A DNA stretch of 64,000 bases from Stictocephala bisonia (lineage: Eukaryota > Arthropoda > Insecta > Hemiptera > Membracidae). The DNA is taken from NCBI GenBank assembly GCA_035578905.1, contig JAQJVL010000743.1, positions 248,001-312,000 of the forward strand, written 5' to 3'. Position numbers and translations under genes: made by a program. The notes beneath the pieces are model-generated. The model saw only the letters and a program-made list of their open reading frames with translations. It was not told the DNA's origin and made no database searches. Below are positions 12,356 through 21,619 of the stretch, piece after piece (position 1 is the first letter of the stretch; the number at the start of each line of letters is the position of its first letter).

Positions 12356-12808
12356 GAAATTCATAATATTTAGGCGTACTTAAAGATTTTTTACCAAACC
12401 AATATGTTTTTATATGAGAGAGAACAGGACAAACGGCAAAAAAATGATAAGTCTATTCATTTTGCTGTAAGTTACACAAAGAACAAATATAGTTAACATT
12501 ATTTAACGAGGGTTTGTAATTTAGATTAACTAGTTCATCTCTTGCCTTAATAGCCCATGACATGGATGACAGACTATAGCTATCCGAGACAAAGCTCTTA
12601 TCGCCAAGGTCGAAGTCCAAAGTCAGATATTGTTGGTGGAATTCGCGCTCTGCCCTCCCACTCAGCATGCGAACTGGCCCTCTTCTTCTCCAATACAGAT
12701 AATATTTGTGACTTTAATGACTCATTATCAACTCCAAAATCTATTAAGTTTTTATATTTGCTCCCCAAAACCTTCCAGCTTTTACGCCAATATATATCCT
12801 TATCTATA
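12356..12808 (-). pseudogene. Second LINE, C-terminal fragment, minus strand
   Basis: The minus strand encodes a LINE ORF2 C-terminus with AREFHQQYLTLDFDL and a zinc-knuckle-like end, YICSLCNLQQNEDL (about 12440-12490). It is embedded in the forward LINE at 9880-14165. It appears to be the downstream continuation of the fragment at 12927-13416; the two are separated by a 118-bp copy of forward-LINE sequence. Confidence 0.65.
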
Positions 12809-12926
12809 AGACTGCCAGCGCCTTCAGAGTAGTCTTATCAGGATTGAGCTGTGGTGTGCCCAGAACTGCATGAAATTGAATGCCAGCAAGTATGCAGTTT
12901 TACCTTCCATTGGTCTGCTAACCCCT
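12809..12926 (+). repeat. 118-bp identical duplication, copy 1
   Basis: Identical over 118 bases to 13417-13534. It encodes a piece of the forward LINE RT (LIRIELWCAQNCMKLNASKY). Copy 2 is in its natural place, continuous with the rest of the LINE; copy 1 sits between the two halves of the reverse-oriented LINE fragment. Confidence 0.95.
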
Positions 12927-13416
12927 TGACCTTGGCTAGCAACTTTGGTAATCAATCATTTGTTAATTTTCTTAATCTAAGCAAAAATTTCATGTTCAAG
13001 TTTAAGGTAAATAAAATAATTTCTCTATCCCTGTTTCTAAATATAATAAATAATTAGGAGTATTCCGAGGTAATTTAAATAAATAGTTTTTTTGATAAAA
13101 TACTTTTGAACAGATTCTATTTAGTCAAGTGCTGTCTATAAAGCCCCACACTTGAGCTCCGTGGCATAACATAGATCTCATCACAGCGTTAAAAATTCTT
13201 ATTTTCATGCTAAAACTAATTTTATTTGATAATATAAAACCCTTCCACAAACTATTCATAGCTAATTTAGAAAGTCTTGCCTTTTCTTTAAAATGAAGCT
13301 GATGAAGTAAAGTTAATGCCCGAATAATTATAGCTATTTACAATTTCAACAATTGGTACAAATTGTCTGCTATTCGCCACTGATATTAAGATTTTCTGTG
13401 CAGTTCAAGGTCCAGT
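12927..13416 (-). pseudogene. Second LINE, RT thumb/C-terminal fragment, minus strand
   Basis: Reading the minus strand from about 13310 downward gives LLHQLHFKEKARLSKLAM, KIRIFNAVMRSMLCHGAQVWG and, after a frameshift, FKLPRNTPNYLLYLETGI. This is the typical C-terminal part of LINE RTs after the catalytic core. It joins in order with 12356-12808. Confidence 0.75.
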
Positions 13417-13534
13417 AGACTGCCAGCGCCTTCAGAGTAGTCTTATCAGGATTGAGCTGTGGTGTGCCCAGAACTGCATGAAATTGAATGCCAGCAAGTA
13501 TGCAGTTTTACCTTCCATTGGTCTGCTAACCCCT
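13417..13534 (+). repeat. 118-bp identical duplication, copy 2 (in place)
   Basis: Partner of 12809-12926, with no mismatch. It continues directly into the rest of the forward LINE RT. Confidence 0.95.
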
Positions 13535-14165
13535 CTTTTTTGACTATGAGCTGAATGATACAATCTTGTCAGAGACCTTGGTGTTGTCTTTTCTACTGAT
13601 CTGCAGCCTCACAACCATATTGAACATGTTTGCATCCAGAACATTGGGCTACATTATTCGAACCACAAGGTTCATTATGGTCTCAGTGTTCAAGCCATGG
13701 TATTCTTATATACAGCACTTATTCACTCCATCTTGTAATACTGTAGTGTTGTTTGGGCCTCTTAACAACTTGGGAATGTTGATAGTCTCGAGAAGATATA
13801 AAGGTGATTTTTAAGAATTATTGGGGTCAGACTTGACAATGAATATGCCACATCACCAGTTGAGCTGATTGCTGAACCTTTGGGACTTGCATCTCTTTCA
13901 ACAAGAAGACAAATGGCAGATGCATTTTTCTTCCGCAAACTACTTACTGGACATATCGACTGCAGTGATCTTCTTTCCAAGATTAGTGTACGTATCCCCG
14001 GTTCAACTCAATCACAGGACTTGTTCCTCCGCCAACAGTACACTACCGCTTATGCCTATCATAGCTGTCTGCCAAGGCTTCATAGAATTGGGAATATTGT
14101 GTCTACGGGTTCGGAGTATCATTTTTTCCTCTATACTGAGGCAGCGCTCAGAAATCATTTCTTAT
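13535..14165 (+). pseudogene. LINE ORF2 C-terminal part
   Basis: Continuation of the forward LINE. Across frames it reads a TILSETLVLSF-like stretch with the usual position of FSxDLxxxxHI, then VWA-like and SLEK-like parts. The clean frame at 13880-14167 follows: ASLSTRRQMADAFFF, KLLTGHIDCSDLL and a C-terminal tail ending at the stop near 14165. This is the region that follows the RT in Jockey-like elements (LGLxSLxxRRxxxDxxFxxKLLxG). Confidence 0.75.
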
Positions 14166-14430
14166 AATTAAAATAACTCTGCTTTGTGTTATTGTGTGTA
14201 TTGTTAGTGTTCTGGTTGTTAAATTGCATGTTTGTATATAAATTACATTAATATAGTCAACATATCTTGTTAGGACCATCAATTATATGTTTTAAACCAA
14301 AATACACAACATGCTACTAGTTATATTGACTAAAAGTCAGATTTTACATAACTCTTGTTAGCAGATAATAGTATTTCATGCATGCCTTTCTAGTGGCTCC
14401 CAGTAGCATATAATATTTTGCATGTTATAC

Positions 14431-14732
14431 TTTATGGTCGGTAGCGTAGTTGGTTCAATCCCAGCTTCATGTGCTAAAGGTTCTCAGTTCGATCCCAATC
14501 AGAGTCAATACATTTTGAGAAGGATCAGCTGATAATCACCGGCTGTTCATTTGTCATTGGGCTATTAATTAATGACACTTTCTAAGGAATAGGCCTTAGT
14601 TTGTAACAATGACTACATTCGCTCATCTACACTCATCACACTCATTCGAAATCCATATTCGCCCATATCTTGACGATCGGCATCTTATGAATAAATAAAA
14701 AATAAATAAATAAATAAATAAAAATAAAAATC
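14431..14732 (+). mobile_element. tRNA-derived SINE with AAATA tail
   Basis: A-box-like TAGCGTAGTTGG at 14442-14453 and B box GTTCGATCC at 14487-14495 form an internal RNA polymerase III promoter. The body ends in (AAATA)n-type A-rich repeats near 14695-14732. The 3' half of the same family recurs on the minus strand at 45775-45910. Confidence 0.8.
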
Positions 14733-15113
14733 ATGCCTTAGTATTATTTATCATTATTGTTATCTTCCAAGTTGTACAGTATGGTATAGTATTAGTATAT
14801 TTCATACATTTAGTCTTTTTACTAGCGTTAATATATCAATTGCTACTCTTGTATATTGTCATACTTTAATGAATAGTTTTGTTATTGCACATATTGTATG
14901 GTTAGTGCTTTATTACTATATAGCATGTATTAATACAATAGTCACACTTAATTCATTTCTTAATTTATTCTCATTATATTTGTTTTAGGCTTTGCTTACA
15001 TTGATCCAGTCATCATCTTGTCACATATATTTCTATGTATTGTAATGTTTATACAAAAATGGTGTATCCATTGAAATAAAATAAAACAATGAAAATGCAA
15101 GTAATAAAAGTAC
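14733..15113. other. Tdrd3 intron start, nothing recognised
   Basis: AT-rich DNA between the SINE and the 5' splice site of the Tudor exon. Confidence 0.4.
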
Positions 15114-15226
15114 CATATTATCCTCCCAATATTTGGCCATGCACTTGTCTCCAACCTTCCACTGCCAGGCTGGTGCTTCCCCATTGGACACTATCCGAGG
15201 GGCAGGTGAGCTGCTATGGAAGTAAC
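15114..15226 (-). CDS. Tdrd3: Tdrd3 exon: first half of the Tudor domain
   Basis: 113-base internal exon on the minus strand: two bases complete a split codon, then 37 codons follow. The acceptor is TTGGTAG at 15227-15233 and the donor is AATATG|GTACTTTT. The protein reads YFHSSSPAPRIV, then WQWKVGDKCMAKYWEDNM. W-x-V-G-D-K-C-x-A-x-Y-W-E-D-N is the start of a Tudor barrel and matches TDRD3 best; the barrel is completed by the exon at 4040-4150. The split codon A|GT fits the single overhanging A left by either the exon at 37016-37468 or the candidate exon at 25104-25353. A long-inverted-repeat transposon begins only 53 bases upstream of this acceptor. Confidence 0.92.
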
Positions 15227-15278
15227 CTACCAACAACACATTTTTGTTTTGTAAAAAATACAAAATGGCAGACTACTA

Positions 15279-15883
15279 TCCGTAACAAAAGTTTGGAGAC
15301 TCGAGTTTGGATGCTTACAAAAAGTAAACTAACAAAGCTATGGTAATGGAACCTGTACCAATATTTTAATTGTTTTATTGTGCGTTGATAGTTGTCAACA
15401 AAAATTTTTTTGTATTATTTTTTCATATTTATACTTTGTACCGAACGAAAAAAGTACACGATTTTTCACTAATTCCAAACAAATCTTGACTTTTGAAAAT
15501 TGCTGACTAAATACTCGTTCATATATCTTGATGAAAATTGGTTATGGTATTGAAAATACTATATTAAAGTTTAAACATTTTTCTTTCATTAGAAAAAAAA
15601 AAGTTCTTGTAGATTCTATAAAACAACTTTTTCTAAACAATGGCTGATCTGACGAGGTTGAACTTGACATTGTTGTAATAAGCTAATTTCACATATTTAA
15701 CTACATACTTTGTTAACCTTTTACAGCCCATCGTGTATTTCTAGCGATTTTTATTTGATAGCGAAGTGATGTGCACTGAGCCGTGAGTAACGTGTCAGGC
15801 GGGACTGCGGTGTTGCCAAGTCGCTGCCAGTCCAGCCGTCATCCAGGTTCGTATAAGAAAAGATAATGAAATATTTTTGGTTT
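15279..15883 (+). repeat. Left long terminal inverted repeat
   Basis: About 605 bases, pairing with 17527-18125. The innermost shared part reads AAAAGATAATGAAATATT. Confidence 0.92.
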
Positions 15884-16404
15884 TAAATATTTTTATACCA
15901 TTTCCCATCACTTTTTCTCATCAGGGCTGTGGACCTCCGATGGCAGGTTTAAAAATGGTTATATTCCTGTAATAAAAGGATTTGTCATAATATCTATGTA
16001 CAATATTTACATTATTGAGAAATACTCAGCCCAAGGAGGGCCACGTCATAATGTTTAAAGTCAATGTACAGTATACACGAGGATTTAAACTCTGCTACTC
16101 AATTCACAGAGTAAAATCACCTCAACATTCTTCACTCGTCCTCTTCAGAATAATCACTGTCATCGGATATTTCAGAATCAGTAGTAACTGAAATAACCAT
16201 TGGCTCTACTTCAGGAAGGTGAACTTGAGTTGATCGCTGTCCCAGTAATTTTGTTCAATTTGTTCAGCGTGCTTGATGCACTTCTTCCATAGTTCAGGTG
16301 TTACTGAGCATAGGCTATCCTTGCACGATTCTATCAAAACGTCCATGCTTCGACCTTTGTCATTAGCATTCGCCAGATTAACTCCGGCCATTTTCCCCTT
16401 GACA

Positions 16405-16745
16405 TCCCTACACGTACAGTGGTATTGACCCACCTGCCCACCCATACACGTACAGTGGTATTGACCCACCCGCCCATCCATACACGTACAGTGGTATTGA
16501 TAGGCATCAATACCACTGTACGTGTATGGGTGGGTGGGTGGGTCGATAACACTGTACGTGTATGGGTGGGTGGGTGGGTGGGTCGATAACACTGTACGTG
16601 TATGGGTTGGCGGGTGGGTCGATATCACTGTAAGTGTATGGGTGGGCGGGTGGGTCGATAACACTGTACGTGTATGGGTGGGTGGGTGGGTCGATAACAC
16701 TGTACATGTATGGGTGGGCAGGTGGGACGATACCACCGTACGTGT
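16405..16745. repeat. Head-to-head G-rich minisatellite with palindromic centre
   Basis: Units of about 28-36 bases built on CGTGTATGGGTGGG and CACTGTACG. From 16405 to 16500 the units run C-rich on the plus strand; from 16505 to 16745 they run G-rich, so the array inverts around AGGC at about 16501-16504. The two sides form a perfect 23-bp stem around that point. Runs of four or five GGG separated by single T (16528-16542, 16564-16582, 16676-16690) are strong G-quadruplex motifs. The same unit occurs at 41999-42215. Open reading frames here (THPPTH-type repeats) are a by-product of the repeat. Confidence 0.92.
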
Positions 16746-16820
16746 AAAGTCGAGTTATACGGAATGTTGAGTTATACGGAATGTCGAGTTTTCGAAGGTC
16801 AAGTTTTCGGGACTTTACTG
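16746..16820. mobile_element. End of a truncated pogo-type MITE
   Basis: On the minus strand the sequence from 16820 begins CAGTAAAGTCCCGAAAACT next to TA (16821-16822), like a pogo-group terminal repeat. No matching opposite end was found; the sequence runs into the minisatellite. It may be one end of the element that carried the minisatellite here. Confidence 0.5.
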
Positions 16821-17526
16821 TATTATTAATTCCGTATAATTATGGGCACTGCATTTCTTAAACCTTCTTTCCTATTAGGTGGTCAATTGGCTATGCTAGC
16901 TCAATTGGATTAAGTTCGCAGTGTGCAACGGGAAGCCAAAGGAGCCCTACATCAGGTCTCATCTCTTTTGCAATCACTTCAAGAAACTTTTGGGTCTTCT
17001 TGAAATATGGCCTGCCAAGAATTATCAGTTCAGCTTTAGTCATATTTTGGTATGCATTAACAGTAGGTGGTTGTTGAATATTATTCGTCTGCATCCAAGA
17101 AATTATTTCATCTTTCTTCCATGACATCGTGGGATTTTTGGTTGGTGGGTCCAACATCGTGTGGTACGGGGCTTGATCAATTATGACAGCTGATCTTGGA
17201 GGCAACAGTTCCAACACTTTTCTAAACCATTCTGTGAAGTGAGTTCATTTCGTTGTGATAGTTATTTGTTCCCTTCTTTCCAATGAAACGCAGTTCTGCT
17301 CTTTGTAGAAAACCTTCTTCACTTCCAATATGTAATATGATGACTCGTTTCCCAGCTCCTGAAAGTGTCTTAAATTCTCCTCGCCATCCATACATTTGTT
17401 GAATGTGCATCCTGTATTGGTCGTAATTAGTGAAATCCCTGTTTAAAGAATCAATTAACTGCTTCTGCCATCCACTCTTCAAAGTATGATTTTTTCCACA
17501 TGACGTCTCATCAGTGAAAAAGAGAA

Positions 17527-18125
17527 CCAAAAATATTTCATTATCTTTTCTTATATGAACCTGGATGACGGCTGGACTGGCAGCGACTTGGCAACACCGC
17601 AGTCCCGCCTGACACGTTACTCACGGCTCAGTGCACATCACTTCGCTATCAAATAAAAATCGCTAGAAATACACGATGGGCTGTAAAAGGTTAACAAAGT
17701 ATGTAGTTAAATATGTGAAATTAGCTTATTACAACAATGTCAAGTTCAACCTCGTCAGATCAGCCATTGTTTAGAAAAAGTTGTTTTATAGAATCTACAA
17801 GAACTTTTTTTTCTAATGAAAGAAAATGTTTAAACTTTAATATAGTATTTTCAATACCATAACCAATTTTCATCAAGATATATGAACGAGTATTTAGTCA
17901 GCAATTTTCAAAAGTCAAGATTTGTTTGGAATTAGTGAAAAATCGTGTACTTTTTTCGTTCGGTACGAAGTATAAATATGAAAAAATAATACAAAAAAAT
18001 TTTTGTTGACAACTATCAACGCACAATAAAACAATGAAAATATTGGTACAGGTTCCATTACCATAGCTTTGTTAGTTTAATTTTTGTAAGCATCCAAACT
18101 CGAGTCTCCAAACTTTTGTTACGAA
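17527..18125 (-). repeat. Right long terminal inverted repeat
   Basis: About 599 bases, pairing with 15279-15883. Confidence 0.92.
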
Positions 18126-18269
18126 TAGTAAGGCTAAATAGAGATAACATTACAAAAATGTCACAGAGTTATTTTCATATGTAGAATCACATAATGACAC
18201 TGGCACTAAGCTGTTTTGTGACAACCTGTGTATATAGGGTGTACCGTGACAATATGGCATAGTTTTCAG

Positions 18270-18665
18270 AAGTGTTAGAAGGCATAAAAAAATTATGAAT
18301 GATAAATCAAATGCGATGAATGTTCCAGCTTTTATATTAGTCAAACAATAGGTCATTCGCTAAAAGATTTAAAGAACATCTACCAAGGAAATCGTCTAAA
18401 TCTGCTTATGCAAACCACCTAATAGATTCTAAACACAACTATACAAGTTTCAATAAAAATTGAGAATTTCTCCATATTTGCAGAAAAGGCAACTACATGA
18501 ACACTATCAAAGAATTTGAAATTTACAGATGATCTAAACACTATCAAAGAATTTGAAATTTACAGATGATCTAAACTAAAACTTTATTGAATCTATGACC
18601 CACATTTTGTATCTGAAGTTTTGGCGACCCCACACTGTAAAAACTGCATTGGAGAGGGGTCCAAT
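18270..18665 (+). pseudogene. Penelope-like element fragment, GIY-YIG endonuclease
   Basis: Reads SFYISQTNRSFAKRFKEHL (Gly of Y-I-G replaced by Ser), then SAYANHLIDSKHNYTSF and, after a stop, ICRKGNYMNTIKEFEIYR. This is the GIY-YIG nuclease domain at the C-terminus of Penelope polyproteins. A 37-base tandem duplication (about 18501-18575) repeats its last part. RT is absent. Downstream at about 18830-18875 is a CTGATAA...GTGATATCACC stretch that could be a decayed hammerhead of this family (weak). Confidence 0.75.
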
Positions 18666-19185
18666 TCTACAGAATAACTAAATAAATATGACCACCACTC
18701 ACCACTCTTACAGTTTTAATTTTATTATTTCATAATTCTTTCTTTGTATGTAGTCTTTGTTCATATTTTATATTATTTTTTCCTATATTTTCTGTCACTG
18801 GCCTATATTCATATATCAAATATCATCGAGTCTGATAATTTCATTGGCGTGATATCACCACATCGTCGTATAATGTTTGTGCGTTGACTTATACCGATGG
18901 CATCTAGGTATAATGAGGTGCAGAAAGATAATTAGTTTAGACATGGTGAGTAGAATTTGAAAATATAAATAGAATATTAGACTGGTTAATTATTGTTTGA
19001 TGGTTTTAGTATATGAAAATATGTATGGTAAGTTTAGGCTTTTGTTTTATTATTTTGTACAATCAAATATAGTAGGCCTACTTCATTTAGTACTGACATA
19101 TTTGCAACTCACTTATTTTTGGACCGATTCTTATGAAATTTGTCAATGTTATGTATATTTATGTAATAATTAGGATTTTATGTTA
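18666..19185. other. AT-rich, possible 3' part of Penelope and 5' flank of hAT
   Basis: Non-coding. The last part (from about 19140) resembles 42640-42690, the flank of the hAT 5' region. Confidence 0.4.
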
Positions 19186-19186
19186 G

Positions 19187-19383
19187 TTCAGTTTTCTTTT
19201 GTGAATCCCTCTGGTCTGAGGAAGGTGAGCGTGGTTCACCGAAATCGATCACCATAATATTTGTGCATTTTGTACTTGTATTGTAATATATTTGTGCATT
19301 TTGTGCTTATATTGTAATAAATTTGTGTTGTGTGACGTTTACTTGTACTGTATATGTACCAACACGTATTATGCTAATTAAAA
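19187..19383 (+). mobile_element. Solo Penelope terminal repeat with hammerhead motif
   Basis: Matches the end of the Penelope copies at 35010-35164 (plus) and 31838-32020 (minus), including the CTCTGGTCTGAGG start and the TTTACTTGTACTGTA end. It sits inside a sequence whose uninterrupted relative is found at 42640-42795, so it is a short, 5'-truncated insertion into the 5' region of the hAT element. Confidence 0.85.
19212..19254 (+). ncRNA. Hammerhead-ribozyme-like motif, copy 1
   Basis: Stem I TGGT (19212-19215) with ACCA (19251-19254). Core CTGAGGA (19216-19222, fits CUGANGA), followed by one extra A (19223). Stem II GGTGA (19224-19228) with TCACC (19236-19240), loop GCGTGGT. Then GAA (19241-19243), stem III ATC/GAT (19244-19249) without a loop, and C at 19250 in the cleavage position. 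Hammerheads in Penelope-like elements are established knowledge, and their short stem III usually acts as a dimer. Activity is not shown by sequence. Confidence 0.75.
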
Positions 19384-19399
19384 AGCTAATTCTGTTATA

Positions 19400-21110
19400 G
19401 CTCTACTTTTTAGAACTGTTGTTACGCTCGAGTAGTGAGGAATGGCGTGGCAGGGGAGTATTTGGCGGTGGTAGAGGGGATAACATGTCCTGACCTTGAG
19501 CCGCTGATTTAGTTTAGTCGTTGTCTTGAATTTTTCAAGTTCAGTCGCGTGTTTACTTGCTTCACATTGTGTGTGTTTAGCAAAGAAATAGACAAATATT
19601 TAAAAAGAAGTGCTTCCGTGAATAATGAGGAAGATACTAAGCCAAAAAAATGCCGGAAATACAAAATATCATATTTGAAGTTCGTGTTTACATCTCTTGG
19701 AAATAAGCCTCAGTATGTCGTATGTGGTGAAGTATTGTCCACTGAGTCCATGAAACCATAAAAAATGTTGCACCATCTTAAAACCAAACACCATGAACTC
19801 AAGGAAAAGCCGTTATCTTTTTTGAGAAAAAAAATCAGGTTGTGGGAATCAAATAGGAAATATTTCTAAAATGAGTAATACCAACCAAAATGCTCATCAC
19901 ACTTAATACAATGTAACATTACAAATTTCCCAAAGCTCCAAACATCATACAATAGAAGAAGAATTAATACTTCCTGCTGCTATTGATATGGTTTCACGCG
20001 TGATAAGTCCCCAAGAATATGTAAAGTTAAAAACAATCCCATTGTCAAATGACTCGGTAGCATGAAGAATTTCCGATATGGCTGAAAACTTGAAGGATTA
20101 ATTGAGAGAAAGACTAAAAAAAGTGATTTTTTTTCAATACAAATTGACAAATCAACTGACGTTGGTAGTTGTTCTCAAATGTTGTGTTTCGTATGATATG
20201 AAATGGGTAAAGCAATTGAAGAGAACATTCTATTTTGCAAACCACTCCCTGATCACACAACAGGAGAATGCATGTATGATCTGTTCATAAAAGCTACTGA
20301 GCCCTTTAAAATCGATTGGGAAAAATGTATTTCAATAAGCAGTGATGGTGCTGCTGCTCTCACTGGTAAACACAGTGGACTTATTGCAAGATTGAAACCC
20401 ACTATGCCTAATGTTAAATGGGTTCACTGATTTTAACATAGACAAGCTCTGGTATAACAAAAATGTTGGTCGAACTTTGTCAGGTGCTGGATGATGCAGT
20501 AAAAATTGCTAATTTTGTTAAAACTCGTCCATTGCAAAAACGACTTTTTTCCACCTTGTCTGAAGAGATGGGCTCTTTACATAAAAACCTTTTGCTTTAC
20601 ACAGAAGTACGCTGGCTCTCCCGTGGAAACATCTTGAGTAGACTGTTTGAGTTACGATCAGATATGTTGGTTTCCCTTCGTGATGCTATCCTCAGCTTGC
20701 AGAATATTTTTCTGAAGAAGAATGGTTAAACCAACTTGCATACTTATTTTCCAATATTTTTCACCAAATAAACACTCTTAACTTAACTTTGCAAGGACCA
20801 GATAAAACAATTTTATTTGCACAGGACAAAGTAAATACATTTTCAAAAAATATCACATTGGATCAAAAGAGTAAAGGACATGAATTTCAAAAACTTTCCT
20901 CTGACTTTCAAACTTATAGAATTTGTTAATGGTGTTCAAGATAATCTTGACTTGACATTTTTTCGCTGCTGATAACTTATCACCAAAGTTTTAAATACCC
21001 AGTTTTCTGACTATATTCCTAACGAGGACACTTTTTTCAGGAAAATTTTGAGCTTTTAGTCAATGAAAAACTAAGCACATTCTTCGAAAATAACAATTAT
21101 TTTACTGCCT
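19400..21110 (+). pseudogene. hAT transposon relic, ZBED5-like transposase
   Basis: Forward fragments across frames: a BED-type zinc finger (RKYKISYLKFVFTS, then PQYVVCGEVLSTESMKP, then HHLKTKHHELKEKPLSFF, 19655-19830), then INTS/LPAAIDMV-like residues (about 19960-19990), VKLKTIPLSND (20020-20050), DILFCKPLPDHTTGE-like residues (20220-20270), IDWEKCISISSDGAAALTGKHSGL (20310-20385; hAT catalytic-domain motif), LDDAVKIANFVKTRPLQKRLF (20490-20550) and LLLYTEVRWLSRGNILSRLFEL (20583-20655). This is the order seen in ZBED5/FAM200-type hAT transposases and the genes derived from them. Stops and frameshifts throughout show that it is dead. The 5' non-coding stretch (19401-19503) is duplicated at 42692-42795. 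Confidence 0.85.
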
Positions 21111-21119
21111 AACAGTTCT

Positions 21120-21530
21120 GGCTTAGAAAGGGTAATCTGCCATAATGGCAGTTGATGGCCTAATTAATAAAATTATAAAATATTTGGAAAATAAAGAATT
21201 TGCTCAAGTTACTATGTACGATGTTAGTATAGCACTTGATTGTGTTAATCACTCACATTTTCTATTTAAACTAAAATGTTATGGAATTTCAGGGCCTATG
21301 TTAAATTGTTGGAATCCTACCTTTTTAAACGTAAACAGCGGGTTTTTATCTACGGATAATGATCTGAGGAGGTGACTATTAAATAAGTTGTACCTCAGAG
21401 GTCCGTCTTTGGTCCACTCTTTTTTATTATAATAAACAATCTTCCAAATTCAATTCAGTCATCAACATTTTTATTTGCTGATGATACCACTTTTTTAATC
21501 GTAGCACTGACATAAATTAACTTGAAATTA
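21120..21530 (+). pseudogene. LINE RT fragment
   Basis: LNSSG/LRKGN-like start, then MAVDGLINKIIKYLENKEF, VTMYDVSIALDCVNHSHFLFKLKCYGISGP (D-x-S-x-A-x-D-C-V-N-H motif), then across frames a GSVFGPLFFIININNLPNSI-like and FADDTTFL-like end (about 21400-21495). Forward strand, truncated at both sides. Confidence 0.75.
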
Positions 21531-21619
21531 TATTTATTATATATTATATATTTTATTTTATTTTTTAATAACTATTTTCTTCTTTTCACTACCAAGGCTT
21601 TTTAATTATTCAGAAGAAT

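Larger units (their letters stand above)
9880..14165 (+). mobile_element. Jockey/CR1-like LINE with PHD-finger ORF1, interrupted
   Basis: A long non-LTR element in forward orientation. In order: ORF1 (9890-10715), the ORF2 endonuclease (about 10735-11400), the start of the RT (about 12040-12350), then a gap filled by a piece of another LINE (12356-13416), then the end of the RT and C-terminus (13417-14165). Roughly 450 bases that should encode the RT core, including the YADD motif, are missing. A poly(A)-like tail is not obvious. It is closest in style to the minus-strand LINE at 52829-55465, whose C-terminal reading frames resemble it. Confidence 0.85.
16206..17535 (-). pseudogene. Tc1/mariner-like transposase remnant, split by minisatellite
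   Basis: Minus-strand pieces in order: LVLFFTDETSCGKNH (first catalytic Asp, near 17500-17530); SGAGKRVIILHIGSEEGF and KGTNNYHNEMN; after a frameshift near 17240, FTEWFRKVLELLPP; then SAVIIDQAPYHTML (second Asp, about 17160-17190); MSWKKDEIISWMQ; and LLWLPVAHCELNPIE (final acidic residue, about 16895-16935). The C-terminus (DVKGKMAGVNLANAND...) resumes only at about 16206-16400, after roughly 450 bases of minisatellite and MITE sequence. The N-terminal DNA-binding region is absent. Known for the family: cut-and-paste transposition into TA. This copy cannot encode an active enzyme. Confidence 0.82.
15279..18125 (-). mobile_element. DDE transposon with ~600-bp terminal inverted repeats
   Basis: Flanked by TA (15277-15278, 18126-18127). 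The left arm, 15279-15883, is the reverse complement of the right arm, 17527-18125, with only scattered mismatches; tips are TCCGTAACAAAAG and TTCGTAACAAAAG. Between the arms lie the remains of an IS630/Tc1/mariner-superfamily transposase on the minus strand, interrupted by a minisatellite and a piece of pogo-type MITE. The transposase lacks its N-terminal DNA-binding half, whose place is taken by the right arm, so this copy is a non-autonomous fold-back-like derivative. It sits in a Tdrd3 intron, 53 bases from the Tudor-exon acceptor. Confidence 0.88.

Noticed and set aside
16206..16770. Open frames rich in THPPTH or WVGG repeats on both strands
   Set aside because: They run through the minisatellite, whose unit avoids stops in several frames; only the first ~65 residues on the minus strand (transposase C-terminus) are meaningful.
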